Assembly: GCA_015680905.1 (NCBI GenBank)
Contig: CM027377.1
Location: 10,440,501-10,504,500 of the forward strand
Length of the DNA stretch: 64,000 nt
Source: Coptis chinensis
Taxonomy: Eukaryota; Streptophyta; Magnoliopsida; Ranunculales; Ranunculaceae
Reading direction: 5' to 3'
Positions 36,387 to 46,188 of the stretch are shown here, one piece after another. How positions within the stretch are numbered: position 1 is the first letter of the stretch; each line of letters starts with the position of its first letter. A program made the translations under genes and the position numbers. The notes below the pieces were generated by a model, which saw only the letters and a program-made list of their open reading frames with translations, was not told the DNA's origin and searched no databases.

Positions 36387-39300
36387 CAACTCCCAACTAG
36401 CCTTTGCTAGTCTCTTAGCAAATAAGATAAAAAATAGATAAGTGATCAAAATCATATCCTAATAAAAATAAAATCCTAACTTCACTTTCGCAGGCATCGC
36501 GATTGCATTTACCATATGCAACAAGGCTTTAAACCTTTAAGTTCCCCCAAAAAGGACGAGTTATAGTCTCGTGAGGGTTTTCGGTGATATACCCACAAAA
36601 TCAATCAATAGCATGTTCAAGAATGATAGTATTTTTCGAGAGAGAAATTCCTTACCCACTTTGTGCTTACTCCAATAGACAATCTCCATTGCTAATTACA
36701 TTCTTTGCAAAAAGACTCATAGATTATGATGAGAGATAGTAAAATTGACAAAAATTCTCAATCAAGGCTTATGTGTGTACTTAGTCAATTTTCTATACTC
36801 TCCTAGTTGTTTGCTCACATCAAAAACATTAAGCTCGACTGTCATATTACCAAAAGAAACTTTCATGACACCATTTCTACAATTTATAATGGCATTAGTC
36901 AGAGGCGAAATGGTCTACCAAGAATCACGGAATATTTCCTTTAGAATTTTGGACAGGTTGAGTATCAAGAACCACAAAGTCCACTGGAAAATAAAATTTA
37001 TCTACTTGAATCAAAACATCTTCAATAACACCACGAGGGATTTTAACAGATCTATCAGCAAGTTGTAATGTTATTGGAGTGGACTTAAGCTCTCCCAATC
37101 CTAATTGCATATACACAGAATAAGGGAGTAAATTCACACTCGCTCCCAAATCAACTAAAGCTTGCTCTATCCTATGACTTCCTATAACACATGAAATGGT
37201 GGGACAACCTGGATCTTTAAACTTAGGTGGAGTTTTGTATTGAATGATTGAGCTTACTTGCTCTCTGAGGAGGAATGCTCTCTTACGCATTGCATCTTAC
37301 GTTTCACAGTACACAAATCTTTTAAGAACTTGGCATAGGCAGGAACTTGCTTAATAGCCTCAAGAAATGGAATATTTATATGAACCTTTTTAAAAACATC
37401 CAAAATTTCATTAGATTGTATTCCTTTCGTTACTTGAACCAATCTTTGAGGAAAAGGAGCTTTTGGTATATAATGTGGCACAGGACTAGACTCTACAGGA
37501 ATAGAAGGTTGCCTAGAAGCTTCACTAGCATGAGGACCACTAATATCACTCTCCTCACTTTCACGTTCACCCAAATCAGACCTAACCTCTACCCTAGGCG
37601 TCTCAACCTTATTATTAACATGTTTACCACTCCTAAGCGTAGTAATCGACTTTACTTGCTCATGGTGGTGCCCTTGGCTCAAGTTAGAGCCTACCTCATG
37701 TTGACCATTTGGATTAGCTACTGGTTGACTAGGAAATTTACCCTTGTCCCTTTCATTCAAAGTATTAGCAATTTGACCTATGGTGACTTCAATCTTCCTA
37801 ATGGCTTGAGCATTATCTTGAGTAGCAAGTTGGTAGCTTGCATAAACCTGTTGGGTTGTTGCCGAAATTTCATGGCGTTTTGTGATAATTGAGAAATGGC
37901 TTCTTCTATAGGTGAAAGTTTCGGTGGTTGGGGTACATATCTTGTTGTCTTTGGGTTGGAGTTACTAACCGACTTCCTGGTGTATCCCTTTAGACCAAGA
38001 CATGTTAGGGTTATTACGCCACCCTTGGTTATAACTATTATTAGAAAATGAGTTATTGCTTGGGTTACGGTATGTGTTAAAAGCATTGACTTGTGCTGAT
38101 CCACGCCGTGGCAATTATCAATAACATGATCAAGACTATCGCACAAAAGACAAACCAGAGTCTCAACATTATTAACTTGAGCTTGAGATTTTGTCTCCTT
38201 TTCTAGCTCAAGAGCCTCAACTCTTCTAACTAAGGCAGCTAATTTAGCATTCGCGTCAAAATCCTTATCAACGTGAAACATAGCATTCTTTGTAGTACTA
38301 CTAGCCACCTTCTTAGGTTCACGACTAGTTTCCCAATTTGAACCTTTTCAAAGAACGCTCTCTAAAAACGACCATGCATCATCCACAGTCTTATCACAGA
38401 AATCTCCCGTACTCATGGTCTCAACCATGGCCTTAGAATTAAAATCAAGGCCCTCATAAAAAATTTGTACCAGTCTACCTTTCTCAAGGCCATGGTTAGG
38501 ACACTGCAAGAGTATGTCTTTGAATCTCTCCATACACTTCCACAACGACTCACCCTCATTTTGGCAGAAAGATGAAATTACTTTTCTAAAAGCAGTTGCC
38601 TTATGATTAGGGAAAAAATTCTTTAAGAATACAATGCATAATTTTTCCCAGGTCGCGATAGAATTAGATGGAAGAGTGTGAAACCAACTCTTCGCTTTCT
38701 CTTTCAAGGAAAATGGGAATAACTTCAATTTTATAGCATCGTCACTAAACTGTTGAAGCTTAACAGTCCCACAGATATCCTCAAATTCCCTTACGTGAAG
38801 ATACGGATCTTCCTCATCCATTCCCCTAAACTTAGGAAGTAGCCCTAGTAGATTGGGCTTTAACTCAAAATGATTAGCATTAGTCGGTAGAGGAACGATG
38901 CAAGATGGTCGAGTTGTCCTAGTGGGATAGATAAACTCCTTAATGGATCTAGGTACTTGGGCAACAACTTCGTTATTATTGCCTCCTTCCATTTTTATTT
39001 TTTTTTTATTTTTTTATTTTTATTATTATTTTAAGACTCTATAGGACGACACCCTAACAAAAAGAAAACTAACTTAATACCTAAGACTATAATTAATGCA
39101 AACGATGCACACACACAAATAATATCAAACAATTTTATTTCAAACCAGATTGAATTTTCAATAATGTCTAATATATTTGCTCCTAAACCCAAATAACACG
39201 ATTCCCAGTTCTTGTGCAAAAGCACCGTCACTCGATCCACGTGTCAAAAGGGCTTTCCTAGTGAGCGGGCTAAAACCTGTCCTAATGCAATATGCCTAAG

Positions 39301-39655
39301 GCTGGTCAAGGTGATTTAACCTTCCTAGATGCAAGAAACAATGAAAACAAGCAAAACACACAAAACAAACAAAATCCAAGCCCACAAAGGAAAGAGACGT
39401 ACCTCCGGCGTGAGCCTTCGAGGGCTACTTGCGACGCCGGGTGACGACAGCAAGCAACTTCACAAAGTCCACAACAAAATCACGACTATCAACTTTGTAA
39501 GAAAAAAAATCTTTGCTTAACTATCTGCAAAAATAACTAAAATTAAATACGTAAACTACGAATTAATATAACTACAACTAAACTTAAACTACGAATTACG
39601 ATAAATAAGACTTTAAAACTCAATTGTGCCACTACAATCCCCGGCAGCGGCGCCA
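36387..39655 (-). mobile_element. Internal region 2 with gag and protease remnants
   Basis: Gag core frame at 38348-38992 (RSIKEFIYPTRTTRPSCIVP, LPKFRGMDEEDPYLHVREFE, WFHTLPSNSI); a gag tail with a CxxC...H knuckle-like stretch around 38100-38170; a proline/serine-rich linker (37254-37760); and a retropepsin-like protease at 36925-37290 (ALVDLGASVNLLPYSVYMQL). The gag style with this protease is typical of the plant Athila/Tat group. The primer site is at 39638-39655, again near tRNA-Asp. The region is broken and lacks pol beyond the protease. Confidence 0.8.
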
Positions 39656-39661
39656 AAAACT

Positions 39662-41241
39662 TGATAGAAAATTAGTCAGTCTAATTAAATAGACTAATCT
39701 AACCCTAATTAAACCGCAAGCGCACAGCTATCGTTGAAAATAGTCGCGGCAAACGGGTCGATCCCACATGGATTGCTGTTTAGGGACAATTGAATACTAA
39801 AATATTACCTAACCTAATTCGACAATGTTGTTTTATAGAAATTTGGAATTACTATTTAACTAAAGCTAATTATTTTAACTACGTTTACTAAAATAATAAA
39901 TTAAACAATTGAAATTAAAACGAACGATTGGAGAAATACTAGGACTTTAGATTCCACCACTAAACCTTTTTTAGTAAATATTTTAAGATTAGGTTTCAAT
40001 GTTTCAAATTAATACGAGAAACATCCGAATGAGAAATCGGTGCTTCTCGATTTTATCGTGACAACGCTAATTGTATATAAAAAACATCTTTCAAATTCAA
40101 AGACAAAAGATCAAACGTAAAAGATTATTTGTCTTTTTTAGGCACAAATAATATCCAAATATGATATTGGCAATGGAACTTCGGGCTATGATTATTAGGC
40201 GATCGGTTTACACTACCTAGGATGCTTGACATACAAGGTGCACAAACAAAACTAGCTATTAATCGAGAATGCGACAAAAGAAGGTTGAACAGTAAATTGT
40301 ATATGTGAAACAACCGAAACCCAATCATAAAACAAATACATCAAGGCTAGGGCTTCATCATAGCCCTAGCTTTAAAAGTTTAGCTAGACATAATAACAAT
40401 TGAACTTAAACAAAGGTAAGGGAAAGAATAACTCATGCGTTCCGGAGCCTCTATTCTCTAGTTCGATCTCCAGTGTTGTGTTCTCCAAATGACCTCCCTT
40501 TCCGCTTTTTCACGTTGTCCAAAATCGCCCGAGAGAGAGCCACACTTCACTGCTCCCAACCAGCGACCTCCACGCTCTGTGCTGGTTTGGTTCTGCCTTC
40601 TTTTCCAGCCAAGAGACGCCTTCTTCACTCACTGCTGTTGCCTCTTTCCAGCCCCCCAGCGACCTCCAGCTACAGCCTCCTTCACTGCTGTGTTCTACCT
40701 TTTTCTCCAGCCAAAACCAGCCCCCAATTGCTCGCGCCCCCTTTCTTCTTTATTTTCACTTGTATATATAGAGGTTTCGGTTTTTAGCAGTGTTTGATTT
40801 GGAATGGAACTAGGAGTATCTAATTTGGTAGCGAGATTTTCGAATTCGATCAGTTTTATTTGAATAAGGACTTTCGCCTTTTGTTCTCTCGTTAAGTGAA
40901 AAATGTTTCGCTCATGAGCGAAGGGTGGAGAAACATAAGGTTTGATTCGGTGCTCTCATGTGGACATGAACCGGTATGGCCATTAATTGTTAACCGGGTT
41001 CGGTCCAACCTTTTAACTCTCGGTTCTGGGCTTTGGTCACTTGGGCTTAGTCAAGCTAGGAAATAGAGGCCCTCTCTATAGCACAATCACTCAACTTCCA
41101 AAGACTTTTCAACCTGTTTCACGATTCATACCATTTCTGCAAAAACCAAGGAAACACGATAATCAATACGAAATTATATAAAATAACTGGACTAACTCAT
41201 ATAAAATTGGGCGTGAATATGTAATAATTCTGCACTTATCA
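39662..41241 (-). repeat. Outer LTR A, right copy
   Basis: 1580 bp, TGATAGAAAATTAG...GCACTTATCA. It is nearly the same as 32311-33893 apart from short local differences (for example around 39720-39770 and 40490-40530). The close match suggests a fairly recent insertion; I did not compute a percentage. Confidence 0.9.
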
Positions 41242-41339
41242 GTCAGCATGCGCCTATTTCCCAAGCACTATAAGAGGGCGGGCGCCTATTTGGGTTTTAC
41301 TTTTCAGTTGTTATTTTCGGTGAGTAGATTGTGGGCTTT

Positions 41340-41445
41340 GTGACTATGAACAATTGGACTATGAACATTGATTGTTCATAGTCATGAGCTATGAACATTC
41401 TTTGTTCATAGTCCACAAATTGTTCATAGTCCACAAAGAACTGTT
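41340..41445. repeat. TATGAACA palindromes, block 2
   Basis: Three hairpin units of the same kind as at 31690-32280, directly upstream of the MRS2 fragment. Confidence 0.85.
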
Positions 41446-41461
41446 TCTATACCCATCTACT

Positions 41462-41776
41462 ATATTAGGAAGAGAGAAGGCTATTGTTGTCAATTTGGAA
41501 CAGATAAGGTGTATTATTACTACTGATGAGGTTTTATTGTTGAATTCACTTGATAGTTATGTGTTAAGGTATGTGGTGGAGTTGCGAGAGGAGATTGACT
41601 AGTCTTTGGTGTTGGGGAAGTTTGGCAATCGATGGCGGTAATGATGTTATCGAAAAAGAACTAGAGGGAGTTTTGATAATGTGTTTGGGAATTCGTCGTC
41701 CCCGGATTATTTGCCTTTTGAGTTTAGAGCTCTTGAGGTTGCACTTGAGGCTGCTTTGTACATTTCTTGATGCTCG
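41462..41776 (+). pseudogene. MRS2/MGT magnesium transporter exon fragment captured in the MULE
   Basis: The frame reads ILGREKAIVVNLEQIRCIIT then TDEVLLLNSLDSYVLRYVVE and LRE. After a frame change it reads LPFEFRALEVALEAAL, ending at a GT splice donor (GATGCTCG|GTGAGT). This is the N-terminal cytosolic region of plant CorA/MRS2 magnesium transporters, where 'GRE.AI..NLE.IRCIIT..EVLL' and 'PFEFRALEVALE' are conserved. No GMN motif or membrane helices are present. It lies inside the MULE inverted repeats on the transposase strand, which fits Pack-MULE style capture of genomic DNA. Confidence 0.85.
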
Positions 41777-42313
41777 GTGAGTTATATATAATTTTGTAAT
41801 GCATGTTCCCAAAAAGTAATTCAAAGAAGGAAACATCAATTCTTGTTTCTCTACTACATATGCTAGAAACCGAAAGCAACTTAGTGGAATAATTCTCTCT
41901 GTGTAGCAGAGATTATATGACTTGAATGCCGTCATATATTCCAAACTGTATAAAACAAATGCTAAATATAGCACAAAGTTTAGCTTTAACTAAACTTCTA
42001 AGCAATGCTCTAATTCTCCAAACATACAATAATATGAATATTAGTTAAACGCCTAAAAGTGCTTCATTTAATACTCCCTTGAAAGTTTATGTTGTTCTTA
42101 GAGATACAACGCTCATCGTTTTCTTATTTAATTATTGCTATACCGGGTAGATTATTTCCTAGGTCTTATCTCTTTTTTTTTGGAAAGGAGAATTTTATTA
42201 AATGTATCAAAGATACAAAAATGTCACCAAACAAAGTAATCGGTGAGAGGGACCTCACTTTACAGGGACCTCGCAAGTTCTGAAACAAAAAAAGATCATA
42301 TACGCATACCTAA
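41777..42313. other. MULE interior, no gene; LINE-like tail fragment
   Basis: The stretch after the MRS2 donor site may be its captured intron. Around 42168-42290 a T-run followed by GGAAAGGAGAATTTTATTAAA resembles the reversed 3' end of a plant LINE, but this is weak. Confidence 0.35.
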
Positions 42314-42752
42314 GAGGATTAAGCACCCAAACCCGAAAAAGAAAATGTAACGAAATGCCACCAATTCCCATTGTTTATGAACCCAATGAAGAAATCACAA
42401 AATCAACAATGAACACTTAATGTTCATACTCTTGTTGGACTATGAACATTCAGTGTTCATACTCCTAGTGGACTATGAACATTCAGTGTTCATACTCTTG
42501 TTAGACTATGAACATTCAGTGTTCATAGTTGATACAATACAGTTTGCCAATGATGTCAATGAAGTTGGCATATGATGTGTATGTCAATGAAGTTGACATA
42601 CGTCAATGAACTGGAAAAGCGGGTAACAAAGTCGGAAAGACATGGACGTGCCCATATTTGATTGGAAATGTCAAAATAAGCATAACCCACAGCTTTATTG
42701 TGGGCACCACCCTCTCGGTCCCTAAATCCATCATTTAGGCCTTCAAAATCAT
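42314..42752 (+). repeat. 437-bp direct repeat, copy 2 (MULE interior)
   Basis: Second copy of 31604-32040, with four palindromic TATGAACA units at 42405-42535. Few differences separate the copies. Confidence 0.9.
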
Positions 42753-43004
42753 GTTTTTGCCGTTTTAGAAAAGTTTTGTTTTTGCTATATCTTTTGATAG
42801 GAGATTCCGTTTTTCGATTTGGTCAATTGGGTTAATTCTATTTTGATTAGTAGTTCTTAATATATGGGTATCCCAAAACTTTTCATTTTTTGGAAAATTT
42901 TGAGTTTTGTGGAAATTAGAGTATTTCATTATATAAAAGGCTGGTAGTTTGTATTAAAGTTTTCAGTTTTGGTTTTGAGTTAATCATATTAAGAGTTACC
43001 ACAA

Positions 43005-43690
43005 TTGGACTATGAACAATGATATTAAGAGTTAATCATATTATGGGCTATAAACATTCTTTGTTCATATCACAATTGGACTATGAACAGTGATTGTTCA
43101 TAGTTCGGTAGCTATGAACACTCATTGTCCATAGCTATGAACAATGAGTGTTCATAGTCCATATTATACGTTCTATGAACAATCATTGTTCATAGTCCAA
43201 TTGTAGTATGCACAAAGAATATTCATAGCTCGGGACTATGAACATTGATTGTTTATAATAATGCATATGGACTATGAACACTCAATCGCTCATAGTTCAA
43301 TTGTGATATGAATGTAAAAATGTTCATAGCTCATGATGCGTTGGTATGAACAAAAAGAATGGTTAATTTGAGATACCCCTTGTTTTGCAGTGAGAGGAGT
43401 GATTTTTCCCGATAATAATATCATCTTTATTTTTGTTTTGGTAAACGGTTGAGATTAGATCATCTCATTTATTTTAGATCGGCGGTCGAGATTAGATCTA
43501 ACCATTTTGGTAGTCTTCCACACTTGCACAGCTTATACATTGTCGTATATAAACTTTCTTTGTTATATAGTGTTGTACATAGCTTATATAGTGAGGTATG
43601 AACATTGATTGTTCATACCCCAAATATGTATGAACAATGAGTGTTCATAGCTCATATTGGGGTATGAACAGTGATTGTTCATACCCCAAA
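43005..43690. repeat. TATGAACA palindromes, block 3
   Basis: About eleven units at 43005-43340 and 43590-43690. Some read GGGGTATGAACA-N-TGTTCATACCCC, extending the palindrome outwards. This block ends directly at the internal copy of the inverted-repeat sequence at 43688. Confidence 0.85.
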
Positions 43691-43810
43691 TAAGAGAGGG
43701 TACAATGGTCATTTGACTTTCTATTCACAAAAAAAAAAAAAAAATAGATCCACAAAAAATCCACGACCCCATTCTTCTTCCTCCTAACAAAAGCCATCTC
43801 TGCATAAAAT
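43688..43810 (+). repeat. Internal direct copy of MULE terminal-repeat sequence
   Basis: AGAGAGGGTACAATGGTCAT, a TTTCTATTCACAAAA run, CTTCTTCCTCC and AAAGCCATCTCTG follow the order and spacing of 28350-28572 in the left terminal repeat (GGGTATAATGGTCATTTTGA, TTTCTATTCATAAAA, CTTCTTCCTCT, TAGCCATCTCTG). It is in the same orientation as the left repeat, as if a second, smaller MULE began here. Confidence 0.65.
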
Positions 43811-43850
43811 TTCATAGTTGGGTATTGATTTGTGTATAATTCTTCAATTT

Positions 43851-44042
43851 GGAGATGGGTTTAATTTACCTTGGAGTTATCCTCATAAATATGAAGTGGG
43901 TGATCGGTTATCTGTTGAAGTGAATTCTTTGACTTCCATTGAATCATTGATAAAGAAATACCTTATATAGTTATGACACCTTTTTGTATGTAAACCATTG
44001 GAAGGAATTAAAGATATGGATGGTTGAGTTGAGAATCTTGGT
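43851..44042 (+). pseudogene. TMN/TM9SF (nonaspanin) exon fragment captured in the MULE
   Basis: The reading, with two or three frame changes, is GDGFNLPWSYPHKYEVGDRL, SVEVNSLTSIESL, then YPYSYDT, FVCKPLEGIKDM and VENLGE, stopping at GGTGAGTT, a likely splice donor. Plant transmembrane nine proteins have F.LPGSY.H.Y..GD...KVNSLTSIET.LP.SYY.L.YC.P.EGIK..AENLGE just after the signal peptide, an exact block-by-block match. They are Golgi/endosome proteins with nine helices, none of which is present here. It sits between the internal and right terminal repeats of the MULE, a second captured gene. Confidence 0.85.
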
Positions 44043-44229
44043 GAGTTTTGTATCTCTTTGATTCTATTGTTGAAGGAGGTAATCAATTTTAAATGAGTTC
44101 TTCAAACTTGATTGAGTTGGGTTTCAAGGATTCAACTTTAATTATATTTTCCTTTTGATTCTTAAGATTTGATTGTGGGTTAACCGATTCCATTGAAGTT
44201 TCCAAAAAGCGAGTTTTCATGAAAAAAAA

Positions 44230-44497
44230 ACGTGGTAGTGGGTTTCTCTCGAAAACTTGGTGGTGGGTGTCCCTCAGAGTGAGGAGAGAGAAAGAGGATG
44301 AGGAAAGAAGAAAGAGGCCAGTTTTTATCTAATTTTCTAATCTAATTTGTGAAAGAAAAATAAAATGACTATTGTACCCTCTCATATTTGCTTTGTGAAA
44401 TTAGTGCAAGATCCGGGCGTTGGATCGGGTATAATCGAATGGACGGATGAGCCGTTAAGATGGGCTGTCATTTTAAGCTGTCAAGTTAGCCAGCCCC
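44230..44497 (-). repeat. Right terminal inverted repeat of the MULE
   Basis: Reverse complement begins GGGGCTGGCTAACTTGACAG and runs through GTCCATTCGATTATACCCGA, AGAGGGTACAATAGTCATTT and CTCTTTCTTCTTTCCTCATC, matching the left repeat with gaps. Confidence 0.8.
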
Positions 44498-45009
44498 ATA
44501 TATATATATATATATAATATATATATTTTCATAATATATATTGGATTATGAAAAAATTTATGTCGAAATTTCCAATTTTTTCAGTAATTGCACGTGATCA
44601 TGTGTATATAGTTCATTCCGAGTCCATTTATTTTTAAATCATATCAAATAATTATGTCCGAGTATAGGTGATAATTACTTCCAAGTTTATTAAAAGTTTT
44701 ATTTTGTTTGAATGATTGGTGGATAGCTGAATATGGAATAAAATGTAGATATATATTTCAAATAAAGTTTTTTTATTGTCTTCTTTCTTCATTTATATCG
44801 GGCTTTATCCTACCCGAAATTCTAACCCGATGGGTATCCGAAATATAGAATTAAGATAGGGTTTGGTCACACTTCTCAATAAAACACCCGACTCCGAAAC
44901 CGACTTGCTGAAAACCGGTCCGAATTCGGATAACCTAATACATATTCAAAACCCGAAAAATCGGGTTTGAGTCGGATGGGGTATCCGTTTGGACATCCCT
45001 AGTTACTCT

Positions 45010-45093
45010 ATTGCCATTAAAACACGAGAGCCATTTTTTAGAATAGTTTCATATAGCGGCACCCGTTCGTAAGACACGGGTTCGAAAACTAGT
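45010..45093 (+). mobile_element. Helitron 3' terminus
   Basis: The stem ACCCGT (45061-45066) pairs with ACGGGT (45076-45081) and is followed by TCGAAAA and CTAGT (45089-45093). The 60 bp before it match 5100-5167. A CTAG end after a hairpin is the Helitron hallmark. Its body would lie to the left, beyond the nested hAT-like block. Confidence 0.6.
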
Positions 45094-45144
45094 GATAAAC
45101 AAATGAGAGAGAAAAAACTGACCACCTATGAGATTGGGGGAAAC

Positions 45145-46134
45145 TAGGGATGTTCATGGGTCGGTTCTGGGTCGGTTCTTACCGGTTTCGGTTATGGGTC
45201 TATTTTTAGCGGTTCCTATCGGGTTCGGTTCTTTCGGATTTTTTCTTATATTTTGAAAATCCGGACCCATACCCATTAATTAAGTCGGTTATGGTTCCGG
45301 TTTTGGTTCCTTATCGGGTTATACATTTTTATTGCTAAAATTATTTTTTTTAGTTATATAACCGGTATAAAAGTTGGTTTACGGGGATTACAACACTTGT
45401 CATCGATATTTTTGTCCTCTCATAAGAAGTAATGGTCCTAAATTCAATAATAATATTTAAAAGTTATCTAAAAATTTTAAATATATTCTCATACATTATA
45501 TGTATGTGTATATTTTAAATCGAACATATGTATATTATACTATACGTAATGCGTCATATATAGAATAAATACCACATGTACCACAATTGTTAGTTAGCAT
45601 TGCACGTATTTGTTATCTAATATATATACATGTAATATATCAAGCACATACACGTTCATATATTAGTTAATATAGACAGTGCATAAGTTAATTCATAGTA
45701 TACAACTATAATGATAGACGAGACACGTAAATATTATTATTAATATTTATAATACACATATTTAATGTAATATTATAAAAGATGCATTTAATAACACACA
45801 TTCACTATTATGCTAAATGTTATATATATTTAGTATAATTTTACACCTAACAAATATAGACTATATATAATAATAATATTTGGGTTTGTTTTTATTTAGT
45901 GTAATATAATACTAAATTCTATATATCAAAATCAAACTAATCGGTTCCGGTTTCGGTTCGGGTACCCATCGGTTTTTTACTATTTGGTTATAACTGGTTC
46001 GATTCTTTATCGGGTCGGTTCTTGAAGACCCATTTTAAATGGGTATAACATTTTAGGACCCAGACCCGCTATAAATGGTTCCGGTTCCGGTTCGGATTCG
46101 GGTTCGGGTAATTGGGTACCCATGCACACCCCTA
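45145..46134. mobile_element. hAT-type MITE in the PPR gene promoter
   Basis: The ends are inverted: TAGGGATGTTCATGGGT at the left and (reverse complement) TAGGGGTGTGCATGGGT at the right. The 8-bp duplication GGGGAAAC is exact (45137-45144 and 46135-46142), as expected for hAT. The arms are full of GGTTCGG/CCGAACC-type subterminal repeats around an AT-rich core with no coding frame. It ends 54 bp before the PPR start codon. Confidence 0.9.
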
Positions 46135-46188
46135 GGGGAAACTGATTTGGAGAAAATCTCCACTTGTTTTTTGGTTTTCTCAAATCCC

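Larger units (their letters stand above)
32311..41241 (-). mobile_element. Ty3/gypsy-type LTR complex with three LTRs, two internal regions
   Basis: The outer LTRs (32311-33893 and 39662-41241) match closely and are flanked by the duplication GTCAG (32306-32310, 41242-41246), so the whole block behaves as one insertion into the MULE. A third LTR of different sequence (34813-36386) sits inside. Left to right the order is LTR A, purine tract, 0.9 kb non-coding internal region, primer site, LTR B, purine tract, internal region with protease and gag, primer site, LTR A. The element reads right to left. No reverse transcriptase or integrase is present. It is a non-autonomous, broken fossil, younger than the MULE that holds it. 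Confidence 0.85.
28232..44497 (+). mobile_element. Mutator-like element (MULE) with FAR1-type transposase and captured gene fragments
   Basis: The ends are inverted repeats: left GGGGCTGGCTACCTTGACAG..., right (reverse complement) GGGGCTGGCTAACTTGACAG.... Similarity continues for about 250-340 bp, through GTCCGTTTGATCA.../GTCCATTCGATTA... and the CTTCTTTCCTCA-type pyrimidine tract. It is flanked by TA-repeat DNA, so a 9-bp duplication is consistent but not diagnostic. Contents in order are a FAR1-type transposase (decayed), palindrome arrays, an 8.9 kb LTR insertion, an MRS2 exon fragment, a 437-bp direct repeat, a TMN exon fragment and the right inverted repeat. Without the LTR insertion it is about 7.3 kb. 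The decayed transposase means it could move only with help from another copy. Confidence 0.85.
27338..45001. mobile_element. hAT-like non-autonomous element, outer shell of nested insertions
   Basis: The left end reads TAGGGATGTCCATCTTGCCC and the right end, reverse-complemented, TAGGGATGTCCAAACGGATA. The flanks CTTACTCT (27330-27337) and GTTACTCT (45002-45009) match at 7 of 8 bases, which fits the 8-bp duplication of hAT elements. The ends are rich in ACCCGA/TCGGGT subterminal repeats. The left arm is 27338-28231 and the right arm 44498-45001. A SINE and a foldback MITE sit in the left arm, and the MULE separates the arms. Without inserts it would be under 1 kb and non-coding. Confidence 0.75.

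Noticed and set aside
37347-37892. 181-codon plus-strand frame
   Set aside because: It is the antisense of the gag-protease linker region.
46075-46188. Extra 38 codons at the start of the PPR frame
   Set aside because: They lie in the right terminal repeat of the hAT MITE and in the short leader after it, so the ATG at 46075 is not taken as the natural start.
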